Shown here one piece after another: positions 44,085 to 55,753 of a stretch of 64,000 nt of DNA. Source of the stretch: Halichondria panicea (taxonomy: Eukaryota > Porifera > Demospongiae > Suberitida > Halichondriidae); NCBI RefSeq assembly GCF_963675165.1, contig NC_087383.1:2572979-2636978 (forward strand), in the 5' to 3' direction. Every line of letters begins with the position of its first letter. The stretch's first letter is position 1. A program made the position numbers and the translations under genes. The notes under the pieces are model-generated. The model was given only the letters and a program-made list of their open reading frames with translations. It made no database searches and was not told the origin of the DNA.

Positions 44085-45010
44085 ATTAACGTTCACTTTA
44101 GCCCTCCCAAACATCTTCTAAACATCTTCATGATTGCCAGGCCCTCGTATTGCAGCTGAAGGAGGTCCTGTGTGGGGAGAAGAGAGGGCAGTGAAACACT
44201 TCAACTGGTATACACAACATTTCTGAACCTAGGGGAGTGTTAACATAGCGCTCAACGTTACACATAGAGGCATAAAATAAGTCAATAGCCTCACACTGAA
44301 ATAGATTAGTAGTAGAATCTGGACAAAGTACGTACAAGAGCAATAATATTAAGAGCACATGTCGATGATTATCATGTTGTTTGATCATAGTAGAAGGATT
44401 CCCAGAATAGTACATCAATGACAAGAGACATACGAAGCTCTTAACATCAATACCGTGACACACCAATGTACGCAGGAATTGAAAGCACAAATTCTACATT
44501 GACAGCCCATATTAAAGATCTAAGCACACAACACAAGTATGTTAGTATCTGCTATGCACTCTCCAGTACGTAGGTAGAGACTCACAGAGTGGGTGGGGCA
44601 TATCTCCATGGACACTGATGCAGATGATTGGTTTGATCACGTCAGAGTACGCATCGATACCCAGCTATCTGTCCGGGGGGTCCACAGTCGATGCTCGCAG
44701 GAAGAACTCTCTGTGGGGGGGGGGGGTTTCGGAGTCATAAGATTCAGTTTCGGGAATAAATGTCATAGAAAGTCACTAATTGACTCACCTTTTTTCCAGC
44801 CGAGGTAAATGGAGCACAGCTATAGGTTACGTCTCTGTGGGGCATGTAAAAATAGTGGGGCATGTAAAAATTGATTGACTGAAATTGAGTATCAGGTTTT
44901 AAGCAACTAATAATGATTAATCTTGTTCAGCGCACAATCCATTCTACCCCCCGCCCACACACACCTGGTCAGTAGACAGCTGATTGCCTATCCACAACAT
45001 CGAAGGATTT
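44085..45010 (-). pseudogene. IQGAP-like fragment, copy C2
   Basis: The final exon from about 44173 reads DLLQLQYEGLAIMKMF, then the same 11-bp duplication as copy A2 and an early stop. Only the first bases of the FRNVV exon remain near 44217-44236. The exon 44701-44583 reads ASTVDPPDR, TAG, LGIDAYSDVIKPIICISVSM. Exon-like blocks at about 44840-44795 and 45005-44925 mirror those at 5.7 and 5.9 kb. Confidence 0.6.
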
Positions 45011-45168
45011 TATCGCAGCTATGTACTTCATTGTACAGCTGCAAGGGGAGTGACGTGTGATACAGTGTGATTCAATGAAAGTCAGTACAACACAGTTAGT
45101 GTATGTTTACCAAAGAGGTACATGAGATTGTTCTGACAAATCATTCTTGTACTCTCTAATACACTAAC

Positions 45169-46270
45169 AGGGTTTCATCTAGGATAACAAGTTGGGGGGG
45201 GGGGGGGGGGAGATTTTTTTGCCCACTTTTGTTTAAATGATTACATCATGCTTAACTTGCTAATGTGATGACATGTAGTACTAATGTGATGATGTCATTA
45301 GTTATTAGATTCGCTAAATAATAACTTAGGTACTTTACTGGATACCCAATTGAAACAAAATTAAAATTCCTCACAATTTACCACAACCACAGACAAGTAC
45401 TATCTATGAATTAGATTATTTTTACACCACAACTGTCAAAGATAAAAATCACAAATGTACCTAAGTCATTTTGAAACATACCTTGTAACTCCCCCCCCCC
45501 CTGTACGAGTTATATGTTTGTGTTAAGCACACTTAACAGTGTACTCTAAAAGCTACATTTTGATAGTAAAAACTTGGGTATGATGTAAACACTACTGACG
45601 TTTTGGCAGGATTAGTGGAACATATATTTATGGTCCATTCCCCCCTTAAGCCGTGGCTATTTTAAACCACTTCGCTATTCTGGCCAAGCTTCACTGTGCC
45701 GGATTAACAAGAGTCTACTGTACATGTATTAACGAGTGCTGCAAGCTGCGCTGTGCTAATGCCTCTCGCCATGTTTCGCTTTCTCTCAAACTATGAGAGT
45801 GTTAGAGAGGTGAAAAGGTAATTACATAATGTATTACTGTTGACAGAATTGAATTACAAATAGAATAGGAGAGGAGCTGAATGGAAACAGAAGCCTATCT
45901 GATGGCTTGATGAATAATCAATCTTCAAAGATAGAGCATGTTATTTATATGACCTGTAGCCAAACAGTGGGAGCAAACCTTTGTCAAAGGCACAATCTGT
46001 ACAGAATAGTAATAGAGAATTTGGATCATGAGGCTTATATTCAGTAGTATTTGCACAAAGTAGAAAAGACTGGTGTTACATGCATCTATTGTTACCAGAC
46101 TTGTGTACATCTATTGTTATCTATTCTATAATCATTGTCATGCTTGTGGCTTCTTACCAGAATCCCAAGAAAAAGTAGATCAGGATCTGGATTATCTCAC
46201 ATGTGGGGATGAGCTTGCATGCATATTAAATCTACACAAGAATAATGGGTGTCTGCAAAGAGAACAAATG
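45169..46270. other. Gene-free stretch: broken G-tract MITE and spacer
   Basis: 45169-45215 is the left end of a G-tract MITE with about 17 consecutive G. Its right end is gone. 45640-45725 is a 3' remnant of the pogo-like MITE (CCGGATTAACAAGAGTCTAC). The remainder has no supported gene. Confidence 0.5.
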
Positions 46271-46274
46271 GCTA

Positions 46275-46572
46275 CTATAGTCTATAGCTAATAACACCAT
46301 AAAATCTCTTTTCTGGCTCTTAGCTAACAAAAAGCTAGCGCTTTAGTGCAAGGCTAACTTATAAGTTGAATAGAAATTTTGTGCGAACAGATGATTCTAC
46401 GAAAGATTCTGAAGAGACTGCAACAGCCTTCAATGTGGGTCAAACTAGTCATAACTCGAGAAAGAAGCCTTAGTTTGCTAATCCACGAAACAAAATCCAA
46501 GAAAACGTGGCTAGAAGCCATAGAAGCTGTTAGTTTTTGTCGCATTGCAACCGTTGAGCAGTTACAGCTGGA

Positions 46573-46617
<45 letters not shown>

Positions 46618-46660
46618 CAGCTTTACCGTATCCCTCGTGCGGCTACGCCTCAAGGCATAA
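46275..46660. repeat. Dispersed repeat, inverse of 14503-14840
   Basis: The segment CTAACAAAAAGCTAGCGCTT to GTTACAGCTGGAATACACAC, then a CA run (46575-46614) and CCGTATCCCTCGTGCGGCTA. It matches 14503-14840 in the opposite orientation, and part of 3630-3900. Probably a non-autonomous element of about 380 bp. Confidence 0.65.
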
Positions 46661-46689
46661 TTATACAGTATTCACCGAGTGCATACATG

Positions 46690-48230
46690 TACATGCAAAA
46701 CTCACATCTGAGTTGCTGTTAGCCAGTTCCAATTCTCAGCCATGACACCCGGGTCCATGATTAGAGACCTCTCGAGCAGCTTCTCCTCCAACTCCCTCAG
46801 CAGGTCATCCTCTAGACATTGAATGGTCTCACTCTTTTCCTCAACCTGACAGGGGAACATCAATAAGTTGCTGCCAGGTGGAGAATACTCGACATACAAC
46901 AGTGACGTGCATGTACAGTCAACTACTGAAAATCTGGCAATGAAATTTAATGGTATTCTCCCACTTTGAAATAAAGGTCAGCTTAAAGTTGGACTGTAGT
47001 TAGCAAATAGTAGATCGATTTTGATTAAAGTCCAGTGAATATTCTAACCACTGCACATGTGTATCTCTCACCTCTGTGGGTGGTGTAGGAACGAGGGAGG
47101 CCCTCTGATACTGTCTAGAGGACTGGACTTCTTCTCACTGCCAATCTAGGAGGTATGAAAACAAAATAATGCATTTGGTAAAATCTACTCTCAAACAACA
47201 TTGCACATTGACAGGTAAAGGGTTATTAAAGTAAAATATGAAAACATTCCTCCTCTCACCTCCTGCTCATTCAGGAACTTCATGAACCTGGTAGGAGTGA
47301 AGTGCACTTTGAAGGACTCGTCACATGATCTTGGAGCAAAAGATACGGACTTGGTTGAGGATTTGAGTGATGATAAAGTGAGAGAGGAGGTTGTGGGGGG
47401 AGGGGCCTCAGACCAGGACTGGTGGGACGTAGTGTCACGTGAGAGAAGACTCGGATACATGGTCCTCCGTCTGGACAGCTGCTGTGAGGAGAATGAGAAT
47501 TGTAAGGCACTGGAATTGAACTGTGCACAAGCACGAAATACATGCACTATTTTATTCGTACTACATAACTAACTAAAAATGCTCACCAATAAAACACCAC
47601 ACACCACTTGGTGTACAACATTTTAACGAATCTAAAAGTATACAAATGAACATCTGCTCCTCTGCTCCTCTAGATAACCTGCCCAACCCTCCACATACAC
47701 ACTGGCTGGATCATGCATAAAGAAAATGGCATCTATTTTCACAGCGTTTGACCATCAAACGTATCAGAGAATAATCTCACACCCATATTGCTGATTTGCT
47801 TGAAATGCCCACCACCATCTTAGCAATGTACCAGCAAGGGGCTTTTGTTGTGAGCATCAATGGTAGGCCATGGCATTCAGTTGCTATTGATGAGTCACAT
47901 GAAATGCAGGTACTCTCTGATAAGAAGATCTTAATTGGACTGTTTGTGTCTGAAATGGGAGGCTCACTACAACTTCATATCAGCTAAAGCCTACAAGGTG
48001 TTAGGGCCTTCTGAAAATATGATTTCTTCTACCAACTCGATTAAAACTATATAAGAAACAATTTTACTTTTCCCTAGTGAGATCTCAGCTCTCTCAACTC
48101 TGGCGACCAATTACTGCTCAAAGACATTTATTCTTAATTTTATAAAGTGATTGAGCTCACCTTTGGTAGCGCTGACTTATCACAGCTGTTGGTCCAATTC
48201 TCCAGAACTCTGAGCTTCCCCTCGAGATGC
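46690..48230 (-). pseudogene. Kinesin-tail fragment, copy E
   Basis: LHLEGKLRVLENWTNSCDK is at about 48230-48160. A long exon at about 47440-47273 includes SEAPPPTTSSLTLSSLKSST to RFMKFLNEQE, and IGSEKKSSPLDSIRGPPS is near 47148-47075. VEEKSETIQCLEDDLLRE is near 46850-46708, where a deletion after MDPGVMAE breaks the frame. The next tail exon and the pogo-like MITE are replaced by the 46275-46660 repeat. Confidence 0.6.
47796..47987 (+). pseudogene. Transposon ORF scrap, copy 3
   Basis: Protein identical to 8445-8636. Same intron position in kinesin copy E. Confidence 0.4.
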
Positions 48231-48342
48231 AACTGCAAGTGACAGAAGATTTAAGTTGAGGTTGAGAAAAGAGTTTCATGCAATAAAGTTAGAAGACACT
48301 GAATAAGCAGATTACCAGATAAAGTACAGCATAATTATGTTC

Positions 48343-48487
48343 TGGACAGGAAATTGTCCGGGTATAATTGGAACAGATTTTTATAGCGCATGCGAAGTGT
48401 CCGGGAATAAGCATGCAGCTGCATACGAGTGAGCTAAGTTTAATAGAACAAGGTACGACGGAATAGTTGCACTAGCTATCTAAAACT
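48343..48487. mobile_element. Truncated MITE of the 707-1098 family
   Basis: Matches the first 145 bp of 8985-9343, then stops at AAAACTAGTTACA where the unique insert 48490-50690 begins. The breakpoint is sharp. Confidence 0.65.
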
Positions 48488-48489
48488 AG

Positions 48490-48645
48490 TTACACAGAGA
48501 AAAAAGATGTGCTGATTTAGCACAGAAAACCGTGCTAAACGAATGTCTCCAGTTTTAGCACGTTTTGCACATGACTGTGCTAAACAACCTGATATGCTAA
48601 ACCAACACATGTGCTGAATTCTAATGTGCTGAAACAGTTGTGCCC
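48490..48645. repeat. Short tandem/inverted TTTAGCACA block
   Basis: At least six occurrences of TGTGCTAAA / TTTAGCAC in both orientations within about 150 bp (48511-48640). Non-coding; could be an integration-site or element-end region. Confidence 0.5.
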
Positions 48646-48858
48646 CTGTTCCTCTAGCTTGCCTTCAAGCATGGGAAAGGTGTCCTCTCTCGATGCGTTC
48701 CCTGGCAGTCCTAGCTCCATGGCGATACGCTTCACCACCCCTGTGGCCAATCGGCGAGAGTTCAACGGGTAAGTCTTTACTCGAGGTTCTTCTAAGTCGA
48801 CGACAGGGCCTTCCTCGGTCCGGGCTTGATCAATGGCTGTCTCACTCCGGTCAGTCAT
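48640..48858 (-). pseudogene. gag-like N-terminal fragment
   Basis: Begins MTDRSETAIDQARTEEGP and continues RRLATGVVKRIAMELGLPGN, then LEGKLEEQGHN. The helix-turn pattern (…VVKRIAMELGLP…MLEGKLEEQGH) resembles the SAP-like start of gag proteins of invertebrate LTR retroelements, from memory of the family. It breaks off into the TTTAGCACA block, so only about 70 residues remain. Confidence 0.4.
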
Positions 48859-50683
48859 GACTCCTGCAGTTGCTAGGCGTTCTTACTGTCCTTGGGTGTA
48901 TGGTTGGTCTCGGCAGGACGTCCACTGTTGAATAGTTCAGCTGTTCACTTCTTATTCAGATCATAGATACTGTACACTCCGTGGATGTGAAACGTAGGTA
49001 GTATACGGAGAGATTAGGGAGTATTCGTGTTCACTCACTGCAACGGCACCCAGCTGCAGAAACAGACACTTTTAGTGTTGTTTTTCTTGCACAGCTGCGC
49101 ACTTGTAGCTTCAGTTGAGGAGAAGGTCTGCTGTACTCGTAGGTAGGAGGTAAGTCTATCATAGAGCATGTATATTGAGCCTGCATTATTAGTGGATAGC
49201 CTTTTGGAGCTCATTTTTGTCTGTAACTTACTAGGTGACAAGTTTGTGGTTAGGCGATCTTTGGTTGGGTTTATGGTTGGAACATTTCGCTTTGCTTTCC
49301 TGTTAGTCTATGAAGTGAAGTACCGGGAGAATGTGTTCAGCACTTAAGGAAATGTATACGTATAAGGCTAGCAGCAAACTGAATGATAGGTCAAATTTAG
49401 GTGTTTAACGGTACTCATCTTGTGGTTAGGCGATCTTGCCAACAAAAAGCTCCATCACTTAAATGATGTGGTCATTCAATAATATAGATGTCCTTATACC
49501 AGGAGAATCTATTTTGACCCTCAGTAAATGTTTTGTTATTTCAGGAAAGCGTGTCTTTTTATGGTGAACATGTTTACTCATACAAATGTACTTTATGATG
49601 ATAATGCATACATGATCCTACAGCGGCCGGAGTAAATTATTACGTGCATTCTAACATACATATCTTTAATTTAGGTAATGCTCTATCACCAAAGGAAGCG
49701 GAAAGGAGCATAATTATTCCCTGATGCAAGACTAACAAACAAGTGTACGAGCACAAGTAGCGATAAGACGAAGAAGAATCCTCCTTCAACTTTAAATCAG
49801 TTTTAGTTGTCCATTTAGTTGTCTATTACTAAGTCTATCTCCATGCATGGATGCCTGCCTATATACTATTCTGTGTGCATACATGCTGTGCTATATACAA
49901 TGTCATCACAAAAATTAAGTCAGCAGTGTACATGTAGCTAGATCTAGATTTGTCAGGTTCCAATATGATTTCTGCATCTCCACTTTCATTCATGAACATC
50001 TCTCTTGGCTCTCCCTGCGCAGAGAATCAGTTAGCACTGGAAGAACTTGGACTGGGAGCTTCAGTTATCTGATCACTCACACGTAGTTACTGTTATTATT
50101 GTATCCATGCAGTAGATTCCGTATACTATACGGAATTCCGGATACTCCGTCCGTGTCATCCGTTGCAATGAGTGTTTCAGGACTTTTGGTAGTGGGCGGA
50201 AGTGTTTCACATCCACGGAGTGTACAGTATCTATGTTCAGATTGATCTTAGAAGCACATGGCCAGCACTCTCGTGCGCATGTCTACAAAACATCACATGA
50301 CATACAATAAGTTCTAAGTACATAGGTCACAGGTTAGAGTCAGAGTTCATTAAGTTCATCAGTTCAGCATCTCTGCTACATGATTGTATTGTGCTAAATC
50401 AATTTCAAACATTACAAAAACAACAATACATCAATACAGTACGTATTAAAATTGTATTAAACAAACGATGAGGATATAAAAGTGAAAGGTTTTTTTAAAC
50501 ATAGTTAGTTAACCATAGCAAGTCTGCACTCGGTTCACTGCAATTGTAACATACTGCCTTTGACTTCTAAGCATCACCTGCATGCGTGAAGTAGAAAAAT
50601 ATGTCACATAAAGCCAGTAGAATTATAACCAAGTATAAGAATAATTAAAGTGCGTATAGATTAGGTACATAACATCAGTCATA
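48859..50683. other. Unique insert, no supported gene
   Basis: Not duplicated elsewhere in the window. A perfect 32-bp inverted repeat (CATAGATACTGTACACTCCG...) joins 48962-48993 to 50204-50235. TTCCGTATACTATACGGAA near 50118-50136 is palindromic. A small reverse-strand open frame at 49035-49241 has no recognisable domain. This may be the 5' region of the retroelement at 48640-48858. Confidence 0.45.
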
Positions 50684-51245
50684 GCATGAACAAAGTAAGG
50701 TTGTTCCACCCCCCTCTCCACTGATAGCATTCACTAGTCTGTTGACAGGAGGTGGGGTTATTCACAGCATTGCAATGTTATTATGGGGCGAAATAAGACA
50801 TCACTAACGTTTATTCATCCATTCAGAGCATGAACAAAGTAAGGTTGTTCCACCCCCCCCCCCTCCACTGATAGCATTCACTAGTCTGTTGACAGGAGGT
50901 GGGGTTATTCACAGCATTGCTTATAATTATTATGGGGCGAAATAAGAAAAGCCTTTGCTGTGATCCATGACAAATGCCGAGTGCATAATGAGCCAAAAGC
51001 AAAGAATTGTAGCTACAGAAAGAGTCATATAACACAGATAGGACCAAGAGGAAGAGTACGCTACTCCAATAGACTGTACACAGGAGGCAAACTCACTATT
51101 GCATGTAACCACAGCCACTTGAGATACAACAATAACAATAACAATGCTGATAAGAAAAAGCAATTAGTGGTAATTATCACTAACGTTTTTATTCATCCAT
51201 TCATAGCATGAACAAAGTAAGGTTGTTCCACCCCCCTCTCCCCCT
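50684..51245. repeat. Tandem repeat of about 143 bp
   Basis: Units start AGCATGAACAAAGTAAGGTT at about 50684 and 50827, with a partial third at 51207. Each carries C-rich CCACCCCCC and GTTGACAGGAGGTGGGGTTA. About 240 bp of extra sequence separates units 2 and 3. Short open frames on both strands here look incidental. Confidence 0.75.
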
Positions 51246-51754
51246 CTCCCAAAAAAAAACAAGCGCATGCAGCTGCATGCGAGCTAGCTAAGTTTAATAG
51301 AACAGTGTGCAATTATTCAGTTGCACTAGCTATCTAAAACTAGCTACTCAAAGCTATCTAACTAATCTAATCATCACTAACGTTTTTATTCATCCATTCA
51401 TGTTTATTCATCCATTCATCGCAGATTAATTTTAACAGTTTATACAACAGCTATGTGGTTGTGATGTAGGTTAGACAGAATGCTTACTACGGTTAGTGGG
51501 AGTTGCATACTCTTCCTAATGAACTTCTCATTATAGTCGTTTTTACGCACAATTTAGTTTGCTAGACTATAATAATGCAAATGAGTCTTGTTGTGCTATT
51601 ATAGAGCAGCATCAATATTCGGGCCCATCAACTATCTCGTATAGAGAGCAGATTGAGAAGTTGTCCTCCACCGACAATACTCGTTGTAAGGGCTAAACAA
51701 CAAAGCTTAATACGAAAGTTTAATTAAACTGCGTTGTCCTATATATATCGATAG

Positions 51755-51910
51755 ATCGGTTAGAGTAATAAAACAGTAATCTTGTACAGCTAAGGTCCTA
51801 GACTTCATCACATAATTGTTCAATGGTTTAGGTATCCTGACCATCCCTTTACATATGTTCACAGTGGCTATAATTCATGATTTACTGGTTTTTAGGTACA
51901 CTTTTGGTTA
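51755..51910. repeat. Partial direct copy of the fold-back element arm
   Basis: GGTTAGAGTAATAAAACAGT to GGTACACTTTTGGTTAG resembles 52151-52320 inside the adjacent fold-back element, in direct orientation. It ends abruptly at GGGGAGGGTATAAAT, the EFR3-flank sequence. Confidence 0.65.
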
Positions 51911-51932
51911 GGGGAGGGTATAAATACACGTA

Positions 51933-53145
51933 CAGTTCATTTAGTCTAGAGAGTAGATTACCACAAATGTGTGAGTAGTTGTACTTAAATGTAAATATAT
52001 TTTGATTGGAGCATTTCTAAGAAATGGTGTTGATACCCGTGTGTAGATGAATGACTGAACTACAACATATCCAAAAATTTTTCCATGGAAACATAAGATG
52101 GTGGGTTTGTGGTGATTAATAGAACAACAGCAAATTGTTATAGTGGGTAATCGGTTAGAGTAATAAAACACTAACCTTAAACATCTAAGGTCTTAGACTT
52201 TTATCACACAATAGTTTAATGGTTTAAGTATCCTGACCATCCCTTTATGGGTCTTACATATGCTCACAGTGTCTATAATTCATGATTTACCGGTTTTTAG
52301 GTACACTTTTGGTTAGAGTAATATCTTCTGAAAATTTTATAGCTTAGCTTTAAAAGTTCTCTGGTAAGTTTACAAATAAATGGGCTACATTTTGATACCA
52401 AGAACATCCTTTATGCTTATTCCATTGTTGAGATATCACTGAAAAACTACATATTCTCTATTGTTTTGATGACATCACAAGCTGCTAACCACAAATCGAT
52501 GACACTCAAATTAACCACGTAAGTGGGCGTACAATAACTGTACGCCCACTTTTAATTACGTTTGTGGTTGATTAAAGCATCATTGGTTTGTGGTTTGTAG
52601 CAAAACAGTAGAAAATAGTAAATTATGTAGCTTTTCAGTGTTATCTCAGCAATGGAATAAGCATATAGGATGTTCTTGGTATCAAAATGTAGCCCATTTA
52701 TCTGTAAACTTACTATAGAAATTTGAAAGCTAAGCTATTAATTTTTCAAAAGTTATTACTCTAACCAAAAGTGTACCTGAAAACCAGTAAATCATGAATT
52801 ATAAACACTGTGAACATTTGTATAACACCCATAAAGGGATGGCCAGGATACTTAAACCATTGAACAATTATGTGATGAAGTCTAGGACCTTAGCTGTACA
52901 AGATTACTGTTTTATTACTCTAACCGATTACCCACTATAACAATTTGCTGTTGTTCTATTAATCACCACAAACCCACCACCTTATGTTTCCATGGAAACA
53001 TTTTTGGATATGTTGTAGTTCAGTCATTCATCTACACACGGGTATCAACACCATTTCTTAGAAATGCTCCAATCAAAATATATTTACATTTAAGTACAAC
53101 TACTCACACATTTGTGGTAATCTACTCTCTAGACTAAATGAACTG
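51933..53145. mobile_element. Fold-back DNA element with TA target duplication
   Basis: 1213 bp, almost entirely two inverted arms of about 600 bp. Ends are CAGTTCATTTAGTC / GACTAAATGAACTG. The centre is a perfect 13-bp stem AAGTGGGCGTACA (52521-52533) with its complement at 52539-52551. TA flanks both sides (51931-51932, 53146-53147). Paralogous EFR3 flanks at about 1885 and 21843 show the empty site ACGTACATGTAGCTG. CAGT ends plus TA duplication suggest a Tc1/mariner-type derivative. No transposase present. Confidence 0.85.
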
Positions 53146-53295
53146 TACATGTAGCTGTAAGCACTGCACATGATTGCACACATAGTGAAAGCTAAGACAA
53201 AAGCTCATATGGACCTGTGTAACTGACAAATAAAATCTAGTACGCCTCAAATGCACACAGAACATAGCAAGGTGCACACACACACATCCACGCAC

Positions 53296-53508
53296 GTGTT
53301 GAGAGGAATCTTGTCTTTGTTGGCATGGTGATCTACGAGACGATGCCAGAGTAAGGCCACATCCAGCTGTGTGCTGGGCTCTCGTATGAGGAGCAATTGA
53401 ACGAGGGAGGCAAACAGTTGCCCTGGGAACGTCGTCTCCAGCACTGATGCGTGACAGGTGTCAGCCACCGCCCTCAAATACTTGACCAGGGAGGTAGTCA
53501 ACATGGGG
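53296..53508 (-). pseudogene. EFR3-like single exon, copy 4
   Basis: A 213-bp exon, same size as 22252-22040, reading PMLTTSLVKYLRAVADTCHA to NKDKIPLNT with flanking AG and GT. It is open, but no neighbouring EFR3 exon exists; the fold-back element sits where the intron before the next exon would continue. Confidence 0.75.
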
Positions 53509-53779
53509 CTGCATAATAAAGGGGAAGTATATGGAAGCATAAACACTAGTAATGCAGTGAAACCGTGCAGTCTATTGTGGTCACGCAGGTCATCCTCTAT
53601 AATACAGCCACTATTAGTCTACTCACAGACTACAATAATTAAGTTTTACAAAGGCGACAGAATCACTAAGCACTTTTGCATAGAACACGTACATGTACAA
53701 ACAGTGTTTATGACAGGAAACTAAACACATACATGTACACAAATAGCTACATAAAGCAACAGCTAAACATTCCCTCTCA

Positions 53780-54190
53780 CCTCCTGATCATGCAGGAACT
53801 TCATAAACCTGGTGTACTTAGGACTTGTCACATGATCTTAGAGCAACAAATACGGACATGGTCGAAGATTTGAGTGGGGCTAAAGTGAGAGAGGAGGTTG
53901 TGGGGGGAGGAGCCTCAGACCAGGGCTGGTGGGACGCAGTGTCACGTGAGAGAAGACTCGGACACATGGTCCTCCGTCTGGACAGCTGCTGTGAGGAGAA
54001 TGAGAATTGTAAATCACTGGATTTGAAACGTACTCTTTTGTACCACATAACTGATTGACCTCACAAACACACCACTTGGTGTGCAACCATTAATTGTACT
54101 CTTAAAGTGAGTGAGCTCACCTTTGGTAGCGCTGACTTATCACAGCTGTTTGTCCAATTCTCCAGAATTCTGAGCTTCCCCTAGAGGTAC
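53780..54190 (-). pseudogene. Kinesin-tail fragments, copy F
   Basis: The exon near 53940-53781 contains SEAPPPTTSSLTLAPLKSST and RFMKFLHDQE. LRILENWTNSCDKSALPK lies at about 54180-54118. Corresponds to 35085-35500, with W intact where that copy has TAG. Confidence 0.55.
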
Positions 54191-54194
54191 GTGA

Positions 54195-54800
54195 CAGAAT
54201 ATCTAAAAGGACATATTGCAGTGCTTACAATTATAGCTATTCGAGGGTGCTCTGTCAAAGTCAGCCATAAAGTTATTGTTAATTTAATACATGTACATGT
54301 ACCCGGGTATATAGGGAGCGAGTGCAGACAACTACACGTGTACATATATTATCGAGGGTGCAAAGAACCCGGTATCTGGCACTCTTATATGCACGTGATC
54401 AGTCTACTTGCTATTAGCGGCCTCTCAAAATTGCATGGCTTAGAAACATGCAGCAATATACTGAAACCATTTTAAAGGAGCATATTAATGCGTACTGTTA
54501 TAGGTGGACCTTTTGGGTGGGCACTTTGTATGAGTTACTTCTTGGAGAAAGGTCACAATCATGGTACATGCATGTATTTCTTATGTACACCTATACTATA
54601 GCGTGATGGCGTTGTTAATTGGACATGTTGTTAATACTAGTATGCTTGTAATGTAAGCCCACAGGCATAAATTTTAGGCACGTATTATCGGTATATTCAT
54701 TTGTAAGAGTGAAACTTCTTACTACACTGTACACAGTCTCATACATACAGTAGACACTCACTTCTAGGGAATGATTACTCACGGAACAGACTCCATTGTG
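54195..54800. other. Duplicated spacer
   Basis: Matches 35640-36200 over about 550 bp (contains ACATGTACCCGGGTATATAG). No gene seen. Confidence 0.5.
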
Positions 54801-55312
54801 TATTTTGCCTAAGCCATAATCAGTACATACTGTATAGCAGGTCATTTTCGTGGGATAAAAAATCCGAGACAAAATCGTAGGCGTGGTGCAGCAGTGATTT
54901 CGTGTGTAAAAATTCCCTTTGCTTCACTGCATTGCATGTGTTCCGGTCAACCATGCCTACGTTTTTGAGAGTGATAAATATTCGTCAAGGTTTAGCTTGC
55001 CCACGGAAACTATACCCAGGACGCTATACGTACGGTACGGTATACTGTACCACTTTATCACCTGTTTCAAGTACTCTTCCTTCGCCCGTTACTTTGTAGC
55101 ACTCGAATATGTCCACCCCATCCACTGCAGGCACACTGCTCTGCTTCAACTCCTTACAGCGATCCAGTGCCTTCTTGAGCTCTTCCTCCATCACAAGTCT
55201 CTCTTGAACAGCAGACTGGGTAATAGATTGCATGGTGGTCATGTACACACACACAGGTATACAGATACAACCATCACAACATCGTGGTAGTGGTACAGTA
55301 GTAATAAAGGTA

Positions 55313-55753
55313 CAGTAGACTCTCGCTATTCCGACTCTCTGAAGTACGGCCTGAAATGTGGCCAACTCGCTATTCTGTATACTTGCTGCCCCAAACTAGT
55401 AATTTTATACGTGAACATTTTGGGTGTGGTTTAGCAGAAAAACTGTGTGTGGGGGGAGTGGTTGGGGTGTACAATGAGAGGTAGGAAGCGGGATGCTCAT
55501 GAACACTACAATGAAAGTTATAAAAAAGGTAAACCGTTTTGTGAGCAAACACAGCTGTGGGATTACATTGTAATAGAGAGGAAATGATTCATTATCTTTA
55601 TTTGTTATCCTCGAGACAAAACCGCAAAATTAGTCATTAATATTCGAGGTAGGTTGATTTTAAGCCGCGGCTATTTTCTGAAATGCAAACTACCGCGCTC
55701 TTCTGGCCAAGTTGCACTGTCCCAAGGGTGGCCGGATTAACGAGAGTCTACTG
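55313..55753. mobile_element. pogo/Tigger-like MITE, copy 3
   Basis: CAGTAGACTCTCG ends with TA on both sides. Same site as the other two copies. Confidence 0.8.

Noticed and set aside
50930-51163. Reverse-strand 77-codon frame with hydrophobic start resembling a signal or membrane segment
   Set aside because: Lies within a tandem-repeat region; the hydrophobicity comes from an AT-rich tract, and there is no splice context or paralogue.
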